NCBI GenBank assembly: GCA_963576565.1
Contig: OY755044.1
Location: 44,749,235-44,813,234 of the forward strand
Source: Aspidapion aeneum
Taxonomy: Eukaryota; Arthropoda; Insecta; Coleoptera; Brentidae
Length of the DNA stretch: 64,000 nucleotides
Reading direction: 5' to 3'
Below are positions 45,086-56,766 of the stretch, in pieces. The translations under genes were made by a program, and so were the position numbers. The notes under the pieces are model-generated. The model was not told where the DNA came from, did no database searches, and saw only the letters and a list, made by a program, of their open reading frames with translations. The first letter of the stretch is position 1. Each line of letters begins with the position of its first letter.

Positions 45086-45479
45086 TTTTTGTTAAATCTT
45101 CTTACAAACGAAGGTCTATAGGATGGAATAAGTAAAAAAGTAATTTTTTTCCTTAGAACGTTATTTTTCTTTAAAATTGTTCTTTGTAATGTTCGATAAA
45201 AAGGTTAGTTTTCGAGAAAATTGAATAAAACTAAAAAAAGAACAGGGTTTGGGGGGATTTTCTCCATCCCTGTCAATATTTCGAGTTGGCAACAGGGATA
45301 TTCGGATTCAGCGGGGTCATATTAGGGGAAAATGGTCTGTTGCCAAAAAGTAATATGATTTTTTGAGCCCAGCTTGGACACAACATTTTACCTTACGTCT
45401 TGCCTGTCAGTCCACGGGTCAAGTATGACGGTTGAAAGACTAGCGTACATACTTGATAGTTTTAATGTACGTTTTTAGA

Positions 45480-45740
45480 TCAGTTTTTGATAGACCATGG
45501 AGGAAGCACTGCTTTTGTCAATAATGTTTTTTATTTTAAATGACTTAACCGTTTCAGTAGCTAAACATAGTTTTTTAACCAATTTTTCAAAATGTTGTGC
45601 TGATTTAGTTTGGTAATGTCCCCTGAAGATGTAAGTTTCTGCTTCCGAAACATGTCGGGACTATTTGTTCAAAACAAATTAAAAAGTAGTGGAGGAAGAC
45701 AATAACCTGTTTGATTTCCTAAAAAATTATCTTATCTAAT
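45480..45740 (+). repeat. Penelope-like terminal repeat relic
   Basis: Carries the same CCTGAAGATG...CGAAACATGT block as the PLE arms near 20680 and 22190, followed by AAATTAAAAAGTAGTGGAGG, which resembles AAATTAAACTAGTGGAGAAC there. Confidence 0.55.
45618..45661 (+). ncRNA. Hammerhead-ribozyme-like motif, third copy
   Basis: Stem I GTCCC / GGGAC, core CTGAAGAT, weak stem II GTAAG / CTTCC, then GAAAC-AT-GTC. Stem I is wholly different from the PLE copies (TACAAC/GTTGTA) but still complementary. Confidence 0.45.
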
Positions 45741-45914
45741 GTCAGATTTTCGTATACCAACTTCTAAGTTGCACTCGAAAGGAATTAAAATTGTATGCAC
45801 TACCACAAGAAATGCCGCTAAAACTGACGTTTTACCGGAAACAAAGCCTCTACCGATCAGTACAACAGGTCGGACTTCAGTCCTGTTCAGTTCAGGCAAA
45901 GCGTACGTTTTATT

Positions 45915-45988
45915 GTCTACATGAAAGGTTTTGCCTGATCCGTTTTACCTGATCAAGTAAAACGTCAGGCAAAACGTTATGTGTAGAC
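45915..45988. repeat. Hairpin with ~36-bp imperfect arms
   Basis: GTCTACATGAAAGGTTTTGC... pairs with ...GCAAAACGTTATGTGTAGAC around CTGATCAAG. Probably abutting ends of a small DNA element. Confidence 0.75.
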
Positions 45989-46533
45989 CCCGCTTTAAAC
46001 TGAAAACGGAGAGATTTTTCAAATGTTTTGCACTAACTATGAAGGTAACGTCATATACGTAATAATCCAATACTCCCCGTTACCTACTTACACAATGGTT
46101 GGCGTTTGATGCAAACATTCAGAAATAAAGGTACGAAAAATGCACAGATACCAAATTTACATAGAATAGTTTTTGTTAACTGTGATTTGACATGACGAAT
46201 ACACGAATAAAATAATATGCATGTGTAAACTATAAACAATCAGGACATTTTAACTTAATGATCGCAAAAAGGATAGACTTAGTGTCTATTGATATTGCTA
46301 TTTTAAATATGTTTGCATTCGGCATCGTAAGGTACCGTAGGTATTGTAAAAATACGTACTATATGGAAATAATATGCATATGTCTTTGAAAGCAACCAAT
46401 CAGGCCTTTTTTGCTTAAAGACCCCAAGGCCCTCATGTTTGCATCATGAATGGGCAGTTACCGTGGGTATTGGAATATTATGTATATGGGTAACATGCAA
46501 TATTTTGCCAGGCAGCGACTTGGATTAACATGG
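45989..46533. other. Intergenic, no gene seen
   Basis: No supported gene, RNA or repeat. Confidence 0.5.
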
Positions 46534-47040
46534 TATAGTTTTTGCAAAGTTAGTTGAACAAAGGTTAAAGCCGACCATCGGCATATCCTTTAAAGAAAGT
46601 GACATGGGCGGCGGTAGATATACTCATGAAAATTATTTCATTTAATTATGGCGTAAACTAAAAAAATAAAAATAGATAATCAAACTTTCTATCCCTATAC
46701 CTACAGAAACGACACTGATTTATTTTCTAACTCTGCATACTGCCGACTAAAGGAGTCCCGCAAAAAACACCTGAAAGCAATTAAAAGCGCATCTCAAAAA
46801 AATCTGCCAATCAGGTGCCGTCTATCCACCTGTACTGGGTCGGTCAGAAAACAAATACTTTGTGCTCGGACCGCAAAGAGCCTTACCGCAAATACTTTTC
46901 TCTGTCGGTAGGGTTGAAATTATACCAGGAAGATTTTATATGAATTTGGATAACTTTTGAAGGGCAGATTGAAGCAACATTTCATGAAATCGATAGAACC
47001 CCGAATTAGGAGCATTTCAGGTGACTTTGCAAAAACTATA
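46534..47040. mobile_element. TATAGTTTTTGCAAA MITE, copy B
   Basis: 507 bp, same orientation as copy A at 33278. Shared stretches include GCCGACCATCGGCATATCCT and AATCTGCCAATCAGGTGCCG. Both ends are TATAGTTTTTGCAAAGT and complement. Confidence 0.87.
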
Positions 47041-49654
47041 CAATATAAGTGCATTGTTGTGTGTAGAGTGTCTCAACTACTTACTTTTATGCATGTGTTT
47101 TATAATCTGTGCAAGATACAGACCAATAGCTAGATACGTACCTTTAAAAAATAAAAATAAAAATATACGTAAAGAGATGCGTTAAAATTTGACTTAAAGT
47201 CCCTTTTGTCTCTATTGTCACTGTCATTTAAATTATTGGTTGCGCCATTCCGACGACCACAGCGCAGCGTGAGAATAAGAAGAATTTGTTTAATAAACTC
47301 TGATTCGTTCCACATCAACGGACGTATGGAATTTCATTTTGGAATAATGTTTCTTTTATCTTCCAAACAATTTTCAAAAAGATATTGAAGAATAGCACTA
47401 CACACGCAAATTACCTAAGTATTCTTGACTCCAGGAAAATGATCTATGTTTGTTTTTTTTTATTTTGGCGCTTACATCATGACATATTTCCATTCGGCCG
47501 GGTAAGATAGTTGTGAAAGATTTTTTAAACTACCCTAGAGACCCTGTATGTATTAAGGTCACTATATACCGAAGTTTCTTTTAAAGGTACCGACATAGAT
47601 TTTTACGTTTCAAAAAACCTCGTATACAATTGGTTACCCATTGGCGTAGATTTTTTTATTATATAATGTCATTATTTGTCAACCTTCTGGTATTTTGTCA
47701 CTGCCAAAGCAGTTTGATTTAACTGCTAATTTTTAATTAAAAAGTGCTAAAAACATAAAATGCCCATTGTTTAATGCGTGGGCGGCTGTCGAAAATCCTA
47801 CATGAAAGGTTTTTCCCTTTGTTGATTATCAAAAGGTAAGAAATACATTATCTGGCCAGTGTTGAACAGAAATTATTTAACTAACATTTTGAACATAAGG
47901 GAGAACCCTTAGTTTATTGTGTACATAAGTACATAAGTTAGATCCATATTTGTATTTTTATGTTCCACCTTATGGCAAGAATAACCAACTGCATAGTGCT
48001 TCTGTTCTTTAATAAATTTATAATATTGATTAAACAATAAAAATGTTACTTAGATCAATCTTGTTCCAGCCAGCCATTTTGTTGGCGCTGGTTTATTCAC
48101 CAGCCATTCGCTAAGGGCCTGGGCCCTCAATGGTCGCACGACCACTAGTTATAAAAGTTATAAATTTTTGTAAAGAAAGGAATGCAAAACATGAATTTAA
48201 TTTTTTATTACCTGCCTACGTACCTAATTTAGAATTTATTAATATTTTTATATGGATTTTAAAGTAGGAGGACCAGACATTTTAGTAGTATGTGCCTAGG
48301 ACCCGACCCGGTCAATGTTTTAAATTTTGCTTAATTTAAGTACTTATTAATATTATTAGGGTCAAACAGCGGCGTAAAAGAAAATAAAATTGAAACTTAA
48401 AATTAGATGATTTATGGCACGAAGTGATGGTGTATGAGGTAAGTGATAAACTTTTTACCTTTCTATTATACTTCTAGTTTGGGGTGTTCTTTGACTCGAC
48501 ATTTGTGAGAAAAAAACATTACAAATTTGATATTTGAAGGTCTTAAAGTAGCAATCTCGTTTTATTCTCTATCTGTGCTTGTGAATCGCTAGGGGCTACT
48601 TAAGAGAAATAATAAAAAATACTGTTTGACTCTAAATTACTTTGTGCTCTAAACGGGGCAAAAGTCGGTTTATAATATTTTAGCTATTCCTCCTAAGAAC
48701 ATTTTTTTAAAGTTGGAAAATTTAAAAAAAAACTTAAGTTTTCTTAACTAGCTTTCGTTTTTAAGATTACTTTTTTAAGATATTAGATCCGTTATTTGTC
48801 CATTTATATTATAGAAAGTTCCCCGGCGTAATATTATTTAATATTTCAAAGTTTTTTACGTTCTAGGTTCATTTAAAAAAAAAAACATTAATTTTTTTAA
48901 TTATTTTTATTTTTTAGGTTTGGTGAAAACGATTTGATAATTTAAAAGACTGTTACAAGAGAGAGAGGATGACACACATATGCTTGCTTAATAAGAAAAA
49001 TCGAAAAAAGAACCCTAAAACAATTTTATAAAATATTGAATTATAGATATTTACTAACTTTAAAATGTTTATTTTTGTCTGCGATAGTCGAGTCTAAATT
49101 AATAAAAAATTGTATAATAATAAATTCTTAATTACCACTGTGTTATTTCTCTTAATTAGCTTTAGAAGTTTTTCAAAATAGTACACAGGTACTTTTAAAT
49201 ATTTAAAAATGTATGAATGTACGTTATAAAATATAATATTGGTACATCATGTCCATAATTTTTTTTTGGGACGGTTCTAAAGTTTTCGGCTCGATTTCTT
49301 CTTTTCCTATTTTTATTCGGGTACCGTTGACTGCCAGAACCATGTCGAACATTGTGTGCCATGGCCCTAGCAGCCAACGACACCCAAATGAAAAAAGATC
49401 TTGGGCCGTAAACTTTTAAAAATGGCCTAGAAAAAAACTGATGGGACGTCTCTACAAGGCTGTTAAAGTTAATTAAATACAAGAAGTATTTCAAATTAGG
49501 AAATTAGGTAGCATTTTTAACAAACATTTATGGCAAAGTTGAGAAAAAGCAATTAAGTACCGCGTTTTCGAGTTTTTTGACAAAAAAACATTTTAAATTT
49601 TATCTGATGGTATTTGGTATATTTTTATTTTTTAATTCTAAACCAAAAAGCATC
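47041..49654. other. Intergenic, no gene supported
   Basis: Contains CTAGAGACCCTGTATGTATT directly joined to AAGGTCACTATATACCGAAG (47534-47576), halves of the two palindromes described above. Reading frames here match nothing I recognise. Confidence 0.5.
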
Positions 49655-49761
49655 TACAGTGAAGTTCGCATATAGTGAATCCGTTTATAATGAACACTCG
49701 CTTATAGCAAACACCATTCAAAAGACCCAAAAAAAACTTTACTGATGTATACAATAGTGTT

Positions 49762-49951
49762 TGCCCGCAGTTAGAAAAACGATAACTGCAGTGGACTGTA
49801 TATATTTTAATTAATGAAAGCGCGAACAAACATAAATATATTGATATGAATCACGAAATAATCAAAGGTCCATAGGTTAATTGCTGTTACCACACAACGG
49901 AAATCAGAAACAAAGTACTCACCAGTTTGCAGCCAATTTCTCCACGTTCCA
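49762..49951 (-). repeat. BEL/Pao element 1, 3' LTR (190 bp)
   Basis: Direct repeat of 55539-55728, with TG...CA ends in element sense (TGGAACGTGG...GCGGGCA). About three differences in 190. It directly follows a truncated integrase, so the 3' part of the element is deleted up to the LTR. Confidence 0.75.
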
Positions 49952-50286
49952 GCAATGTGTGGCCGTACAGACAAACACACAGACATACGATTTGAAAGCT
50001 TTACAACCACGGTAACGATGAGGAATCACAAAAAAAGGTCCACAAAAGTCGATAGCTACTCTTGTAAAAGGTTTAAGTTGATTGATTCGATGACCGGGAA
50101 GTGAACTCATTATGGGCGGTCTATAGGGTTTAGGGTTGATTTTAAAACATTGCAAGCACTTGGATATGGTTCTTTCAATTGCCCGTCTGGCAGATAATAT
50201 CCAAAATTGCTGTAAAAGCAGATTATGTAATGTTTTAAACCCAGGATGAAGGTATTGTCGATGAGTGGACTCGATAAGAAGAGTAG
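49952..50286 (-). pseudogene. BEL/Pao element 1 integrase, truncated
   Basis: Shows the CCHH-like zinc region (CLQCFKINPKPYRPP) and the start of the core (VAIDFCGPFFVIPHRYRG, SYVCVFVCTATHC). It then runs into LTR sequence. The second Asp and the Glu of the catalytic triad and the C-terminal domain are missing. Confidence 0.85.
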
Positions 50287-51945
50287 TTAAACGATGGTTA
50301 CTCGAAAGTAAGACGGGGTGTTTTCAGATTTTTGTAATCTGCCACCGACTCTAATGATATTATTTTCATCAAGAAAAGGTGGAAGTTTTCGAAAAGGTTT
50401 CGGTATTGGTTTATCCTTAGATAACGCGGAAAAAAGCTCAGAAAAGCAAGAACCTTGAACGCGTTTGATAAGAAGGTATAACGCACTTTGCATCTCACCG
50501 GTGTTAGGAGAAACAATATTTTCAAAAATAAATTTTTGGTCCGGTGGATTAGTGGGTTTTTGATAGGAATGGTTTTGTAAAAGGTTAACTATTCGAAAGA
50601 CATAACAAATGATACGTTGAATTTTTGATATAGATGAATATTTGATAAGAAGCTGATCTAAGAAGTTAACGTCAATTATCGCATTGCAACAGACCTTTGG
50701 CTTTTCCTCCAGATTAATATCTCCGAAATCAATCGGCATTTTTGATTTATGAAAATCGGGCCATTCGTTTTCGGGAGACCACAAAAACGACGGTGCGTTC
50801 CACCACATGTCATGTGAAATGAGCTGTGAAACGGTGGCCCCTCGTGACGCTATATCGGCTACATTTAAAGCAGAAGGAATGTAGCGCCATGAGTTTGAGG
50901 GAATGATTTCTTGGATTCTACTGACTCGATTTCCAACAAAGGTTTGCCAGCCATTAGGAGAAGATGAAAGCCAGTGCAATACGACTTGCGAATCGCAGAA
51001 AGTAACGATATTTGTAAAAGTTATTTTTCCTTCATAGCTAGATAAGACGAAATCAATTAATTCGCTTAAAAGAAATGCGCCTAGGAGTTCTAGCCTAGCC
51101 AAAGTTTGTGACTTTATAGGTGCGACCCTAGATTTTGCAGATATGAGAGAAACAGATATATTGTTTTCCTCTTCTACACGAAAATATACGACGTCTGCGT
51201 AGCCTCGAATTGAAGCGTCACAGAAGCCAATGATTTGACAGGTATTGGTTTTAGACAGTTTGATTTGTCGGGGTAATTGAAAATTGGAAAGAAGCGGGAA
51301 TTCAGAACGAAGTTTGTTCCAAGAGTCGATGATAGAAGAATCTGGTTCTTCGTCCCAGCCTATTTTCGATATCCACAACTGTTGCAAAATAAATTTTGCT
51401 TGTAGCAACAAGGGACAAAGAAAACCTAAGGGATCGAAGATTGTTCTTATGATAGATAAAATAGAATGTTTAGTTCGGCATTGATAAAAAAAAATATCGT
51501 TTTTTGGATGCCATTGAAGGCCTAAAACTTTGATAAAGTGTGGTTCATCCTTGTCAAAAGAGAGAGGCATTTGACGATCGGATTCTGGCAATGTTGCCAA
51601 TAACTCGGGACAATTGCTTGCCCATTTTTTAAGTTCAAATCCTCCCGACTTCAACAAATCATTGAGTTCCGTTTGAAGGGAAAGAGCTTCAGAAAGCGAA
51701 GGGCTAGTTCCCAAGATATCGTCGATATAGATTGACGTTTTTTGAACAGTACTCACCATAGGAAAACGTTCCTTTTCTCTCTCTGCCAGCTCATTTAATG
51801 TACGCATGGCTAGAAATGGTGAGCATGTCACGCCAAAAGTGACAGTAGAAAGTTCCGACACTGAAAGTGGGTCCTGTGGAGAAAACCTCCACAATATCCT
51901 TTGATAAGGACGGTGATAAGGATTGATAAGGACTTGACGGAACAT
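50287..51945 (-). pseudogene. BEL/Pao element 1 RT/RNase H region
   Basis: 552 residues. RT shows QRILWRFSPQDPL, VTFGVTCSPFLAMR and YIDD (TSIYIDDILGTSPSL). It is followed by the BEL-specific Peptidase_A17 region and RNase H-like segments (GFCDASIRGYADVVYFRV, CDSQVVLHWLSSSPNGWQ). The N-terminal RT part lies in another frame (51828-53030), shifted near 51990. Confidence 0.88.
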
Positions 51946-53030
51946 CTGTTTGATATCAGCAATGTAGGCAATATGATTAAGACGAAAGTAAAGAGTAAAG
52001 AAACAATATCCTTTTGAAGTTTCGGTCCAGACAACAACGTGTCATTGAGACTAATATTCTTTGGGGTGACTGCCGAACAATCCCAGACTACTCTTAATTT
52101 TGTACTTAAGCTTTCCGGCTTTAGTACGCAATGATGTGCCAAAAAACATGATACGTCGACTTTTGGTTGACTAGATAAAACTAGACTCATGTGATTAGAA
52201 TCGATATAGTCTTGCATGAAACTAGAATAGGCAGTGTACAGATCAGGATTTTTAAGTATTATGTTTTCTAGAAGTAAAAATCTACGATACGCTTGCGGAT
52301 AAGTATTTCCTAGGTCAGGGTTTATTTTATCTTTAAACGGAAGATCTACCATGAATCTACCTACTCGGTTGTCGTACGACATCGCAGTAAAAATTGATTC
52401 CGCTTGTTTTTCTTCCTTTGATAAGATTTGTTTTTTAGGCAAATGTTCGATTTCCCAAAACCTAGGGATAATGACCTCCAAAGGAGGTGAATGACTCGTT
52501 AAAAAATAACTGGTTCGTTCCGTAAGAATACCTACTTCGTCCACTTTTCCCATGACGACCCAGCCAAACATGGTTTCAAGGGCTGAAGGTTGCCCTATTT
52601 GTCCAAGAACCCTGCCCTCCTTGAATATCTGTGCGAATAGCTCGCAACCAATAACTAGGTCCACAGGTCTAGATTTGAAATAAGATGGGTCGGCAAGTTT
52701 AAGGTTTTCCAAGTGTTTCCACTGATTATCGTTCAAAGTGAATGTAGGCATATTGAAACAGAGTTGTGGAACAACAATTGCTTCGAAATTAAGTAAAGGA
52801 GTGACCTGTCCTTGTGGCTTAATGTGACATTGAACGAGCCCTTTGGAAGTAAAAGAAGACATTTGATTTAATCCGAATATTTCAGTGGTGTAACTTCGCC
52901 TAGGCCCTGTCTGTGATCCAGAATCAAGCAGTGCCCATACAGGTTGAAAATTTCCGCAACCGTCCATAACATCTATTATGGCGGTGCATAAAAGAAAGGT
53001 ACCTGAAGGTTCTGAGGTATTTAATGACAC
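51828..53030 (-). pseudogene. BEL/Pao element 1 protease and RT N-terminus
   Basis: Aspartic protease active site ALLDSGSQT near residue 35, DUF1758-like region (VDLVIGCELFAQIFKEGRVL), then RT fingers (STKLRVVWDCSAVTPKNIS, DTLLSGPKLQKDIV). The frame is lost near 51990. Confidence 0.87.
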
Positions 53031-53268
53031 ATGAAGATTATTGACAGGTGGTGTGTGAAAGACAGAACTAGTATCTTGGCTTCCAGACTCTTTATTAGTT
53101 TCTAAGATATGAGTTAAAGTGGTGGTGCCTTTTACTATTACAAGTCCTGCATGAATATTTTGATTTGCACGTGTCTACCCCATGCGAGGGATGAAAACAC
53201 GCTAGACATCATTTTTTCTGCTTGACGAAAGATAGGCGATCGATAGGCGATAGGTCAAGAAATGTTTG

Positions 53269-53637
53269 TCATTTCGAAAGCACGTGACCTTGATTACACC
53301 GGAAACATTTTATTCCCGTACTTGAATTAGTTGAGGTTCCAGCCAGTCCTATAAAAGGTGAATTGGGTGATTTATAGGTAGGCTTTTGCCCAAACTGATT
53401 TTGCATAGAATTTGATTTTTGATAGGTAGGCTTTTGCCCAAACTGATTTTGCATAGAATTTGATTTTTGATAGGTAGGCACCTTTTTGGGTGCTGTTGAT
53501 TGAGGAAGTGATTCCAAAACTTTACATCTTTTTTCTAGAAATTGAAAAAGTGACTGAAAAGTGGGAATTTTGGTATTAGTATTGGCGTGACTCATTTCGA
53601 AATTTGAACGCGTCGGAATATCCAATTTTTCTAACAA
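53269..53637 (-). pseudogene. BEL/Pao element 1 Gag, C-terminal part
   Basis: Continues Gag after the insertion. It contains a tandem 57-bp duplication (KPTYQKSNSMQNQFGQ twice) and a zinc-knuckle start CFRCNQGHV. Confidence 0.75.
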
Positions 53638-53670
53638 AATGAAAAATACTCTGCCAATCTATGGGCACCT

Positions 53671-54371
53671 AAGCTCACACTAGGTATAGTGTGAGCTAAT
53701 ATAATCAAAAACTGAAATATAATAATGAATTCTAGACTCAATTACCTTTCGTTTGATACCACACAAGCCATGTTTTGACTTAAACTCAAATTTTTCAAAT
53801 CTACCCCCACCCCTTTAAAAAAACTAAAATGTATTTTGTTTAACTCCAGACTCATTTACCTTTCGTTTGATATCACAAACGCCATATTTTCACTTAAACT
53901 CTAATTTTTGACATCTACCCCCACCCTTTTTTTTTAAATAAACTAAAATTCATTTTGTTTAACTCCAGACTTAATTACCTTTCGTTTGATATCACACACG
54001 CCATATTTTCACATAAACTCTAATTTTTGGAATCTACCCCCACCATTTTATTTGGCTTGCGTTCGGTGGATTTTGTTCGTTTTTAAATGGGACCATCACG
54101 GCCCAAGACCCAACTTAGGTACCAAATTTTATTAAAATCGGACAAGCGATTTTTGAGTTATGCGGGTTGGTCTTTACAGACAGACATACAGACAGACAGA
54201 CAGACATACAGATAGACAGACAGACAGACAGACAGCAAAACAAAAAAGTTTCAAAATCATCTGAAACGCAAAGATATATAAAAATTTTTGAAATCGGAGC
54301 AACTTTTTTTTTTCTCGAAAAAATTAGGATCACTATAGCTCACACTACTTATATAGTAGTAGTGTGAGCTA
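53671..54371. mobile_element. MITE inserted in BEL element 1 gag
   Basis: About 700 bp. Both ends read AGCTCACACTA inverted, and each end is itself palindromic. Inside are three 114-119-bp tandem units (ATTACCTTTCGTTTGATA), a CCAAATTTTATTAAAATCGG motif, and a CAGA microsatellite (54174-54235). Gag sequence continues on both sides. Confidence 0.8.
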
Positions 54372-54374
54372 AAA

Positions 54375-55110
54375 TAATAAAGTCCCAACTGTCAACGTCA
54401 AAGCTAAGTGATTTTAAAACTTCTAGGGATTCTGAAAAGGTGTCAATTAAATTACGCAATTCTTTAGCTGACTCGTTTTTTAATGTAGAGTTCATAATTG
54501 TGCTCAAAGCATCATTTGCGAGGTCTCGCTTGTTTTGATATCTATTGACTAATTTGTCGTAAGCACTTTTATAATTTTGATCAGATAAGCTAATCCCTGA
54601 TATCAATTCTAAAGGCTTATCCCTAGATATGAAAATAAATATTGAAGTTTTCGCACGTTACTTAGACTTTGATTTTGATCTATAATGTTATTAAAAAGAT
54701 CGAAAAAGCTTGGCCATAACTTTTTATGACCTCGAAATATGGGAATACCTAACTCTTTGAGTTTTGGAGTTTCAGATTCGTTTTGAAAAACATATGATCG
54801 CGAAAAGGATGGGGTCTCAACCGGAAATATTTCAGAGTAAACCCCTTTACACGCATAAAAATATTTACGAGCTTCTGAAAGGATCGCATCCTGCGTTTTA
54901 AACTCCTCGTCGTCCGAGTCGTCTATCATCATAATGACATCATTATGTGCCAGCATGCATTTATCGAAAGTTTCATCCAAGTCGGAATACCTCACTTGAA
55001 ACTCGTTTCTCGCTTTTGCGTCCGTTGCCGCGGTTTGTGAAAACACATAACACTCGGTGATCGCAGATAAAAACCCTTGCGTTTTTGCACGGCTTTTTTG
55101 ATAGACATGA
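54375..55110 (-). pseudogene. BEL/Pao element 1 Gag, N-terminal part
   Basis: Starts near MSIKKAVQKRKGF at about 55110. It contains GIPIFRGHKKLWPSFFDLFN (DUF1759-like Gag signature) and SAYDKLVNRYQNKRDLANDA. Frameshifts near 55045 and 54605. Confidence 0.8.
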
Positions 55111-55538
55111 TTTTACCTTTGAAATGACGAAATTGTCGGTAAATATACAATTAACGCTAAATTAATGCTTCTGAAATAGAAAAATGACGAATTGTCGAAA
55201 ATATGCACTAATTTATCGCAATTGATGAAAATTGTTTTAAATATCGAAATGGTATGGAACAAATCTAATCACAGAAATGTTGTTTGTTTGTTTTGATTGA
55301 TTCTCGATTTTTGTTTACTGAAGTGACCACGCGGTAAACCCTGCGTTACCATAGCAGCGGACCGAAAACAGGTGAACTGCGCCGAAACCGAAGGTCGAAC
55401 GAACGAAAATCTACGGTTCAATACGATTGGCAAAATTCAAGGCCGTGTGATCTCGGCGAAAATGTGAAAAAGGCCGACTTATTAATACCGTCGTATGGAG
55501 TAAATTTAAAAATTCGGTTCGAAGGAACACTTTATGTT

Positions 55539-55728
55539 TGCCCGCAGTTAGAAAAACGATAACTGCAGTGGACTGTATATATTTTAATTAATGAAAGCGC
55601 GAACAAACATAAATATATTGATACGAAGCACGAAATAATCAAAGGACCATAGGTTAATTGCTGTTACCACACAACGGAAATCAGAAACAAAGTACTCACC
55701 AGTTTGCAGCCAATTTCTCCACGTTCCA
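55539..55728 (-). repeat. BEL/Pao element 1, 5' LTR (190 bp)
   Basis: Matches 49762-49951. In element sense the diverged tRNA-Tyr-like primer site follows within about 10 bases. Confidence 0.75.
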
Positions 55729-56096
55729 GGGGCCCCTTTCTGGATCTAATGATGGCACCACGTAGCTGAAGGGCTGAAGTTTCCAGTTCTATGCTTCAGT
55801 ACACCAAAATCGAGCACTTTCAAGTGTAGAAATTTGTAAATGTTGGAGAAAGTAGTTAACACGCCATTTTCTCGAGGCGGTAGAAAAGGATCTCTCTGAT
55901 TCTTGGTGCGCATGTCAAAATGCGCGAAAAATGTACTCTGTCCGTCATCCAATTGTGTGGTTTTAAAATTAAAAACAACCGCGAAATTTAGCAGGAGCTA
56001 ACACAATAGTGTATATGTCTTCTTATAGTAAACCTCGGATATAGCGAACCAGTTTCCGTGCAATCTTCGAGTTCACTATATCAGGAGTTGACTGTA

Positions 56097-56306
56097 TTTA
56101 AATTTGACCATGTAAAGAGCGTTGAAAATGCTACACATTTTTTGCAGAATAATTATTTTTATTTCAAATATTTATTTTTATTATTTAAAAAACAAACAAG
56201 AGGTATTCTTAAAATAAATAACAAATTAATTCAAAAACCATAATTTAATAAAGAAAATAATCACATAAAAGATTAATTTTACATTACTGGGTTTACAGAT
56301 TTTTTA
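56097..56306. other. Spacer between elements, no gene seen
   Basis: AT-rich; ends in the CTATA target of the next element. Confidence 0.5.
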
Positions 56307-56311
56307 CTATA

Positions 56312-56732
56312 TGATTGGTATAAAGCGAAAAATTAATTAGATTGCTGGTTCATAAAATTAGTTTACCAATCACCTGCGAATAATTTAATTAATTATGAAA
56401 TCTGAACTGAAAATAATTACGAACAGTTGAAGATGCACTTACCCCTGTTTTTAAAGCGTGTTGTTCGTGACGTCTTTCACACAGAAGTGATTTTTCGACA
56501 GCAATTGTCATATATCGAAGCGCGCACACCCCCAATGTACAAATTCAACTGGTTGAGTGCGCGAAGATGCAATTGAACATTGCTCAGAAAGTAAAATAAA
56601 ATAAAGTTTTCAATCGCATTCGCCAAAATTCTTAAAGACAAATACGAACGTATAAACGCGAGAAAAATATTAAAATAAAACAAAATTCTTATACCCAAAA
56701 GTATATTTACAAAGGCGAGTGAATTTTGGACA
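56312..56732 (-). repeat. BEL/Pao element 2, 3' LTR
   Basis: TG...CA ends. It differs from the 5' LTR at AAA/GCA near 56443-56452 (two bases) and A/G near 56656. Confidence 0.95.
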
Positions 56733-56745
56733 TTCTGCCCGCCTA
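56733..56745 (-). promoter_or_regulatory. Polypurine tract of BEL/Pao element 2
   Basis: On the minus strand AGGCGGGCAGAA abuts the LTR start TGTCC. Confidence 0.75.
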
Positions 56746-56766
56746 AAAATTACATTGATGTAATTT

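Larger units (their letters stand above)
49919..55728 (-). mobile_element. BEL/Pao LTR retrotransposon 1, decayed
   Basis: Minus-strand BEL/Pao element with gag, protease, RT, RNase H and a truncated integrase. It carries several frameshifts and a 0.7-kb insertion in gag. A diverged primer site (GTTCCTTCGAACCG, tRNA-Tyr-like) lies just inside the 5' LTR. Five-base flanks do not match, so one edge is probably deleted. Confidence 0.85.
49657..56094. mobile_element. Pair of pogo/Tigger-like ends around the decayed BEL element
   Basis: The left end CAGTGAAGTTCGCATATAGT and the complement of the right end CAGTCAACTCCTGATATAGT are TIR-like, both with ATATAGTGAAYYCG next and a TA outside. The material next to them (49657-49761, 55729-56094) could be one MITE split by the BEL element, or two separate copies. 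No transposase is seen. Confidence 0.5.

Noticed and set aside
49195..49494. 99-residue minus-strand frame
   Set aside because: No recognised domain, no repeat elsewhere in the window, AT-rich context; length is within chance.
54115..54367. Frames reading TDRQTDRQ or CLSVCLSV
   Set aside because: Translation of the CAGA microsatellite.
55746..55952. 68-residue minus-strand frame beside BEL element 1
   Set aside because: Lies in the Tigger-like end region; no recognised domain.
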